DNA from: Flavobacterium sp. SUN052
Lineage (GTDB): Bacteria; Bacteroidota; Bacteroidia; Flavobacteriales; Flavobacteriaceae
Assembly: GCF_028867935.1 (NCBI RefSeq)
Contig: NZ_JAPQNS010000006.1
Span: 363,224 to 427,223, forward strand
DNA length: 64,000 nt
Reading direction: 5' to 3'
Below, piece after piece: positions 59,407 through 64,000 of this stretch. Position numbers and translations under genes: made by a program. The notes beneath the pieces are model-generated. The model had not been told where the DNA came from. It was given only the letters and a program-made list of their open reading frames with translations, and searched no databases. Within the stretch, counting starts at the first letter, position 1, and the number at the start of each line of letters is the position of its first letter.

Positions 59407-59424
59407 AGCCTTAAAGTAAGGCTA
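59407..59424. other. Small hairpin in the histidine kinase leader
   Basis: AGCCTTAAAGTAAGGCT forms a 6-bp stem, flanked by AATAGACAG and its partly complementary CTATT. Position is upstream of the kinase start; no exact TAnnTTTG seen. The 233-bp region to 59601 holds no other feature. Confidence 0.4.
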
Positions 59425-59601
59425 AAGGCAGCTATTATACAATAGGGTACTCATTGCGATTTTATTATTTATCTTGATGTTGTCTTGTGTTTTAATAAAG
59501 TATACTAAAACTGGCAAAAAAGGTTGTGCGTCTAGTGATTCGCAGTATTCTAAAAGTGATGTGTGTACTACTTAAGATGCCCAACCGAACCTCTACCGGT
59601 A

Positions 59602-60843
59602 CTACTCCGAATAGTCCAGATCCTTACCAAAGGTCTCGTCCATGGTATATAAGGCCCAAACACTTAGTGCAAAGCAAACGGCCCCCACAATGGCTCCCGC
59701 CTGAATAACACCAACCTGTGGCTTAAGCATCTGAAACGCCGGAATGATCAGCAGCGTGGCTGCCCGAACGTTGTTGGCAACAGAGGTGGTTGCGGTAGCG
59801 CGGAGGTTTGTGCCGAAACTTTCGGCTGTGATGGTCAAGAACATAGCGATGTAGCCAATGGAGAACCCCAGACCCATGCAAACTAGATAAAAGGCTTTAG
59901 CGGTTTGAATGCCCCCGAACAGGTATATCAAGACAAACAATAGTGTCAGGCCAATCATTAAACCAATGGCTTTCTTGCGCGACCGCAACCACTGACTCAG
60001 AAAGCCACTGAGCAAATCGCCCACCACCATTCCAATGTACATATACATAACGCATCGCCCCGCCTGAATCTCATCGGGAATGCCTAGCGCTTTGCCAAAC
60101 TCGTTGCCGAAGGTAGCGAGCAGACCAATGGTAAAATAGGTGGGAATGGCTATACCCATGCACTGGATATAGCGCAGAAAGCGGTCACTGTTGTTGAAAA
60201 AGGCCAGAAAATTACCCCGGCTGACGGTTTCTTGTGTGATGCGTTTATACATGCCTGACTCCAGCACGCTCACCCGCATCAGGAGTAAACCTAGCCCTAG
60301 TCCGCCACCAACGAAATAGGTTGTGCGCCAGTCGAACAGTTGAACCGTCAGGAAAGCGACTACCGCCCCGAACAAACCCACACTGGCCACAATAGACGAG
60401 CCATAACCACGCAGGTGTTTGGGCAGAATCTCACTGACAAGTGTGATTCCTGCACCCAACTCCCCCGCCAGTCCCAGCCCAGCCGCAAACCGGCACCAGG
60501 CATACACCTCCGGGTTCTGCACAAAACCGCAAGCTACATTCGCCAGTGAATAGGTAATGATACTCCCAAACAGCACCGATAACCGGCCTCGTTTGTCGCC
60601 CAGAATACCCCACAAAATGCCCCCTAACAGCAAACCGGCCTGCTGGTAATTATAGATGCTGCCCCCCATGAGCGACACGCCCCGTTCGTCGAGGCCGAGA
60701 TCTTTGAGACTCGGCACCCGTACAATATTGAAGAGTAGCAGGTCATATACGTCCACGAAATAACCGAGAGCCGCCACCCAAACGGGTAACGTAAATAGTG
60801 GACGCAGAGAAGTCGAGGGGGTGTTCAGCGTAGAGGATTGCAT
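59602..60843 (-). CDS. MFS metabolite transporter (paralogue A)
   Basis: 413 residues from ATG 60843. Twelve hydrophobic segments; TSLRPLFTLPVWVAALGYFVDVYDLLLFNIVRVPSL at the N-terminus is nearly the same as the other MFS gene of this locus, and the helix 2-3 loop GILWGILGDKRGRLSVLFGSI is the MFS signature (D-x-x-G-R-R/L). Related to metabolite:proton symporters. Its stop and the MazE-like start lie in divergent-like orientation, with the TA unit inserted between it and its paralogue. Confidence 0.85.
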   Translation of the reverse strand: MQSSTLNTPSTSLRPLFTLPVWVAALGYFVDVYDLLLFNIVRVPSLKDLGLDERGVSLMGGSIYNYQQAGLLLGGILWGILGDKRGRLSVLFGSIITYSLANVACGFVQNPEVYAWCRFAAGLGLAGELGAGITLVSEILPKHLRGYGSSIVASVGLFGAVVAFLTVQLFDWRTTYFVGGGLGLGLLLMRVSVLESGMYKRITQETVSRGNFLAFFNNSDRFLRYIQCMGIAIPTYFTIGLLATFGNEFGKALGIPDEIQAGRCVMYMYIGMVVGDLLSGFLSQWLRSRKKAIGLMIGLTLLFVLIYLFGGIQTAKAFYLVCMGLGFSIGYIAMFLTITAESFGTNLRATATTSVANNVRAATLLIIPAFQMLKPQVGVIQAGAIVGAVCFALSVWALYTMDETFGKDLDYSE

Positions 60844-60948
60844 AGGAGTTTCGGACTTGGGGACCAAACTACAGATTTCCGGTAAATTTGCCCACGAGTA
60901 GAGGTGAGAAAACCTAAAGGGTAGGCTTGAAACTAGAGTCAGTTTTGC

Positions 60949-60956
60949 TATTTTTG
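60949..60956 (+). promoter_or_regulatory. Promoter of the mazF module
   Basis: TATTTTTG ends five bases before ATG 60961; TTG at 60927-60929 with a 19-bp spacer. The antitoxin mRNA would be almost leaderless. Confidence 0.65.
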
Positions 60957-60960
60957 ATGT

Positions 60961-61194
60961 ATGACGGTTATTCAGCTACATATTCCAGACGAGTTAGAGA
61001 CAGCCTTGCAACAAGTGCCCGGCGATGTTGAGGCATTTATTATCAACGCTGTCAAACGTCAGCTTGACACGTCTCTTCAAGCCGATGACGTCGATATTGA
61101 AGCATCAGCATCGTCGGACCTTGGCGACGATTTTCTATCGGAAGAAGAACTAAATTACTACCTGAACCTACCCGATAATGTATCATCAAGGTGA
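60961..61194 (+). CDS. Antitoxin partner of MazF (ribbon-helix-helix-like)
   Basis: 77 residues. MTVIQLHIPDELETALQQVPGDVEAFIINAVKRQLD resembles a ribbon-helix-helix DNA-binding domain (strand, then two helices), followed by a very acidic, flexible tail (ASASSDLGDDFLSEEELN) that would wrap the toxin. It overlaps the MazF gene by 17 bases. Not an AbrB-type MazE. Likely represses its own promoter together with the toxin. Confidence 0.8.
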   Translation: MTVIQLHIPDELETALQQVPGDVEAFIINAVKRQLDTSLQADDVDIEASASSDLGDDFLSEEELNYYLNLPDNVSSR

Positions 61195-61516
61195 TATTTG
61201 GCTGGTCAATTTTGATCCCAGTTTTGGCCACGAATACCAGAAAATACGCCCTGCACTGATTATTGAGAATAATCACTATTTGCCTGTTGGTAACTTGCTA
61301 ACGGTTATTCCTCTTTCCTCACAAACTGATAAGGCTGGCCTGCTTGACGTACTCATCGCGAAGGATACTGCTAACCGGTTAAGTAGCGACTCGGTCGTGA
61401 AAACAAGGCAAATAAGTACATTCGACAAGCGACGTTTTATCAAGAGAGTAGGTTATTGCGATGATGAAGCTATGCGGTCAGTAATGGCTAGTCTAGCGCT
61501 TTATCTTGAGTACTAA
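61178..61516 (+). CDS. mazF: MazF/PemK-family mRNA interferase toxin
   Basis: 112 residues. GDIWLVNFDPSFGHEYQKIRPALIIENNHY contains the MazF core (G-x-I-x-L-V-x-F-D-P x G x E x x K x R P A L), then VIPLSSQTDKAG, a conserved strand, and VVKTRQISTFDKRRF with the T-x-Q catalytic area. Complete in length. Overlaps its antitoxin. It sits between two tandem MFS paralogues on the opposite strand. Confidence 0.9.
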   Translation: MYHQGDIWLVNFDPSFGHEYQKIRPALIIENNHYLPVGNLLTVIPLSSQTDKAGLLDVLIAKDTANRLSSDSVVKTRQISTFDKRRFIKRVGYCDDEAMRSVMASLALYLEY

Positions 61517-61549
61517 ACGCATGCATAATCTTTCTCATCGTTGTAAATT

Positions 61550-62803
61550 TTACTCCTCCACAAACGCCAGATCTTTAGTGAAGGTCTCTTCTGTACGTGC
61601 CAGCGACCAGAACGCCAGACCGTAAACGGCCGCCCCAACCAGCCCGGCGGATACCAGCGCACTGATCGAAAACTCTCGCTGAAGCCCCTGGTAAATAAAC
61701 GCCATTGGAATAAGCATACCCCGCACCACGCTGGGCACCGAGGTAGTGGCAGTGGCACGCAGGTTGGTACCGTATTGCTCAGCCACCATGGTCAAGTACA
61801 TGGCAATGTAACCGGTACAGAAACCCAGAAACAGGCAAATGGTGTAGAGTGTGCTGGCTGTTTTGATACCCGTGAACAGGTACACGCCACAGAGCGTTAG
61901 GCTGGCCATGAGCAGGTAAATGACGGTCCGTCGGCGGGAGCGGAGCCAGTGGCTGAGCGGACCAGAAAGGAGGTCTCCACCGGCCAGTCCAAGGTAAATC
62001 ATCATCACGCACTGACCGGGTTTTACGGGTTCGGGAATGCCCATGGCCTCACCCAGTTCGTTGGCGAATGTGGCCAGAATACCCACCACAAACCAGGTGG
62101 GAAGGCCCACGGCTACACAACGAAAATACTTTTTGGTACTGGACCAACTGGTGAAAAATTGCAGAAAGTTACCCCGCCTTACGCCATGCTGACCTTCTTT
62201 CATCTTCATAAAGAGGCCCGATTCAAGAACGCTTACCCGGAGCAACAGCAGGAGTAATCCCATGCCACCGCCCACAAAAAAAGCGGTACGCCAGTCGAAC
62301 ATAGCCTGAGTAGCGTAGGCCACGCCCGCGCCAAGGTAGCCAACACCCGCCACCACTGACGAGCCATACGACCGGATTTCTTTAGGCAGAATCTCAGACA
62401 CGAGTACAATGGCCGCGCCAATCTCACCCGACAAACCTACCCCCGCAATAAAGCGCAACAAAGCGTACTGATTGATCGTCTGTACAAACCCGCAGGCAAT
62501 GTTAGCCAGCGAATACATCACAATGCTTCCAAACAACACCGACATACGTCCCCGACGGTCACCAATAACGCCCCAAAGAATACCACCCAGCACCAGTCCA
62601 ACCTGCTGACAATTTAGAATAAACGTGCCATCGATTTTGATTTGCTCTTTGGTGAGGCCCATCGACTCCAGACTGGGCACCCGGACGATGCTGAAAATAA
62701 GCATGTCATATACATCGACAAAGAAACCAAGAGCCGAAACAATGACGGGCAGCGCTAATAACGGCCGGAGAGACGTTTTAGGTGCTGGAGAAAGGGTTTG
62801 CAT
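61550..62803 (-). CDS. MFS metabolite transporter (paralogue B)
   Basis: 417 residues, clearly a tandem paralogue of the other MFS protein here (TSLRPLLALPVIVSALGFFVDVYDMLIFSIVRVPSL, GILWGVIGDRRGRMSVLFGSI, MYLTMVAEQYGTNLRATATTSVPSVVRG). Twelve membrane segments. Adjacent nitrilase suggests uptake of an organic acid or amide, but this is inference. Confidence 0.85.
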   Translation of the reverse strand: MQTLSPAPKTSLRPLLALPVIVSALGFFVDVYDMLIFSIVRVPSLESMGLTKEQIKIDGTFILNCQQVGLVLGGILWGVIGDRRGRMSVLFGSIVMYSLANIACGFVQTINQYALLRFIAGVGLSGEIGAAIVLVSEILPKEIRSYGSSVVAGVGYLGAGVAYATQAMFDWRTAFFVGGGMGLLLLLLRVSVLESGLFMKMKEGQHGVRRGNFLQFFTSWSSTKKYFRCVAVGLPTWFVVGILATFANELGEAMGIPEPVKPGQCVMMIYLGLAGGDLLSGPLSHWLRSRRRTVIYLLMASLTLCGVYLFTGIKTASTLYTICLFLGFCTGYIAMYLTMVAEQYGTNLRATATTSVPSVVRGMLIPMAFIYQGLQREFSISALVSAGLVGAAVYGLAFWSLARTEETFTKDLAFVEE

Positions 62804-62879
62804 AAACAGGTAGGGCGCGAACGTTAATTCGCCGGATTATTCGACCCTAATGATACGAATAAGCGGGCGAAATGCCCAG

Positions 62880-63809
62880 TCACCGGTCAACTTTCTTCGT
62901 TTCGGGCTGGTTGGCCACCGTCAACTGAAACACGTCGGGTCGGGCGTAATGACCCACGCAATCGAAGTCCAGTTTGCTTTTCGCCAGTACCGAAAAATCC
63001 AGATCAGCTGTAAGTAAGCCTTCCTCGTTCCAGAGCGGCCCGGCTAACACCTCACCCATAGGAGAAATAATCACGCTACCACCCCGACTCATGATGTCGG
63101 GCTCGTCGATTAAGTCGGGCTGGTAATGGTCGGGGTAGTCGGATTTACGGACGAATTGATTGCAGGCCAGCACAAAACAGCGCCCTTCCAGCGCAATGTG
63201 CTGCATGGTGGCCTGCCAGGAGTCGCGGGCGTCTGCGGTAGGAGCCAGGTAAATGTCAACTCCTTTCTGATACATGGCCGTGCGGGCCAGCGGCATATAG
63301 TTTTCCCAACAAATGAGCCCACCCAGCCGCCCCAGTTCAGTGTCGAAACTGACCAGGGTGCTGCCGTCACTTTCGCCCCAGATGTAGCGTTCCAGGCCGG
63401 TTGGCTTGAGTTTTCGGTGCTTGCCCAACAGCGAACCGTCTTTCCCAAAATAGAGCAGGCAGCAATGCAACGTCCCGCCGATGGGTTCTCGTTCGGTGAC
63501 ACCGAGGGCTACCATCAAACCCGCTTTTTTGATCGATTCCTGAATCCGCCGAACTTCGACCGAATTTACTTTCACACTATTTTTCCAGTAATCAAGCCAA
63601 ACCTCGCGACCCCGGTCGGTTCGTCGGCCAATGATAGCCTCAAACGTTAATCCTCTTGGATAGCAGGGGATGAACGACTCTGGAAACAGCAGCAACTGAC
63701 AACCTGCTTCAGCTCCTTTTTCAATCCAGTCGATCACTAAATCAACCGTTTTTTCGAGATCAAACAGCACAGGCGTCGCCTGAACAACACCAACTTTTAC
63801 GATTTTCAT
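62880..63809 (-). CDS. Nitrilase/carbon-nitrogen hydrolase
   Basis: 309 residues. Catalytic triad Glu44 (LLFPESFIP), Lys133/135 (KHRKLKPTGLE) and Cys167 (GLICWENYMPLARTAMY). The wording HRKLKPTGLERYIWGESDGSTL fits the true nitrilase branch, which turns nitriles into carboxylic acids, more than amidase branches. Cytoplasmic. Beside it on the same strand lie the two MFS carriers. TATTTTTG promoter at 63832-63839. Confidence 0.9.
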   Translation of the reverse strand: MKIVKVGVVQATPVLFDLEKTVDLVIDWIEKGAEAGCQLLLFPESFIPCYPRGLTFEAIIGRRTDRGREVWLDYWKNSVKVNSVEVRRIQESIKKAGLMVALGVTEREPIGGTLHCCLLYFGKDGSLLGKHRKLKPTGLERYIWGESDGSTLVSFDTELGRLGGLICWENYMPLARTAMYQKGVDIYLAPTADARDSWQATMQHIALEGRCFVLACNQFVRKSDYPDHYQPDLIDEPDIMSRGGSVIISPMGEVLAGPLWNEEGLLTADLDFSVLAKSKLDFDCVGHYARPDVFQLTVANQPETKKVDR

Positions 63810-63831
63810 AGAGCTATATTGGAGCTACAAG

Positions 63832-63839
63832 CAAAAATA
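63832..63839 (-). promoter_or_regulatory. -7 element for the nitrilase gene
   Basis: TATTTTTG on the minus strand, about 23 bases before ATG 63809. Confidence 0.6.
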
Positions 63840-63888
63840 GATGCAAAAAGTAAGCACGCCCGGGTTTAATAAAGCCGTTTTCTGTACA

Positions 63889-63917
63889 ACTCATTATTAC
63901 GTAACTGATAATGAGTG
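63889..63917. other. Hairpin overlapping the stop of the right-edge gene
   Basis: ACTCATTAT pairs with ATAATGAGT around TACGTAACTG, a 9-bp stem; the partial gene's stop TAA lies inside it. Confidence 0.5.
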
Positions 63918-64000
63918 CTTTGAAAACAGCTTCTCCAGTTCCTCTTTGCTTAGTTGAAGAGCATGTAAGTTCTTGTCCAAATGGCGCAACCTTAGCGCCT
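63897..64000 (-). CDS. C-terminus of an unidentified protein (continues outside window)
   Basis: The minus-strand frame reads ALRLRHLDKNLHALQLSKE... and then ELEKLFSKHSLSVT before TAA at 63899-63897, an amphipathic helix-like end. Another minus-strand frame is also open over this short stretch, so the call is weak. No family can be named. Confidence 0.35.
   Translation of the reverse strand, partial: ALRLRHLDKNLHALQLSKEELEKLFSKHSLSVT

Noticed and set aside
1..64000. tRNA, rRNA, transposase and integrase genes
   Set aside because: None seen on either strand by direct reading; a covariance or profile search could still find a tRNA or small RNA I missed.

Overview
The window looks like a chromosomal segment from a Bacteroidota bacterium, most likely the Cytophagales (Spirosoma or a close relative). 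The grounds are a SusC/SusD nutrient-uptake pair, a further TonB-dependent receptor with a CarboxypepD_reg domain, promoters of the Bacteroidota type (TTG near -33 and TAnnTTTG near -7) upstream of at least thirteen genes, general lack of Shine-Dalgarno sequences, and long secreted fibronectin type III proteins. The genus is an inference. I saw no rRNA, tRNA, transposase, integrase or CRISPR array.

Layout. 1-6.0 kb: two secreted fibronectin-type-III proteins on the minus strand, the first running off the left edge, separated by a fossil of the 3' end of the sugar kinase gene that lies just beyond them. 6.1-12.4 kb: PfkB kinase, SMP-30-like lactonase, a GNAT-like protein, cysS, an M28 peptidase lipoprotein and a small lipoprotein. 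12.5-15.4 kb (minus): sigma factor, zinc-finger anti-sigma protein, gmk, a toxin-antitoxin pair, nadD. 15.7-27.8 kb: a DUF2520 protein (plus), an AGE-family epimerase and lon, then (minus) GH3, a decayed RelE-type toxin-antitoxin pair, a Septu-like ATPase/HNH pair, dxr, rseP and a DUF6702 protein. 28-33.8 kb (plus): mreB, mreC, mreD, a small membrane protein, an amidohydrolase and citrate synthase. 34-45 kb: lipoproteins, a thioredoxin-fold protein without cysteines, ffh, an M14 peptidase, a TonB receptor and its IPT/beta-helix lipoprotein. 45.3-49.3 kb: a GT4 glycosyltransferase and a GH130 enzyme. 49.6-54.4 kb: susC and susD. 54.5-63.8 kb: a small unknown gene, an MFS transporter, an MBL hydrolase, a PAS histidine kinase, two tandem MFS paralogues with a MazF toxin module between them, and a nitrilase. 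A protein C-terminus enters at the right edge.

How it works together. Most genes are housekeeping (translation, NAD and nucleotide synthesis, isoprenoids, proteolysis, cell shape, TCA cycle, SRP) or envelope and carbohydrate functions. Accessory material has been fitted between them with almost no spacer: three toxin-antitoxin modules and one Septu-like defence pair that runs directly into the essential gene dxr.

The most unusual signals are small. (i) Gene-end fossils of pfkB and of an MFS gene lie on the far side of inserted or duplicated genes. (ii) There is a set of long near-perfect palindromes built from short word-like units, several starting at stop codons; one supplies part of a signal peptide. 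(iii) The Septu-like HNH protein has lost all but one cysteine. (iv) A relE-type toxin carries an in-frame stop at a conserved tyrosine position. (v) Three genes have a -7 element so close to the start codon that their mRNAs should be nearly leaderless.
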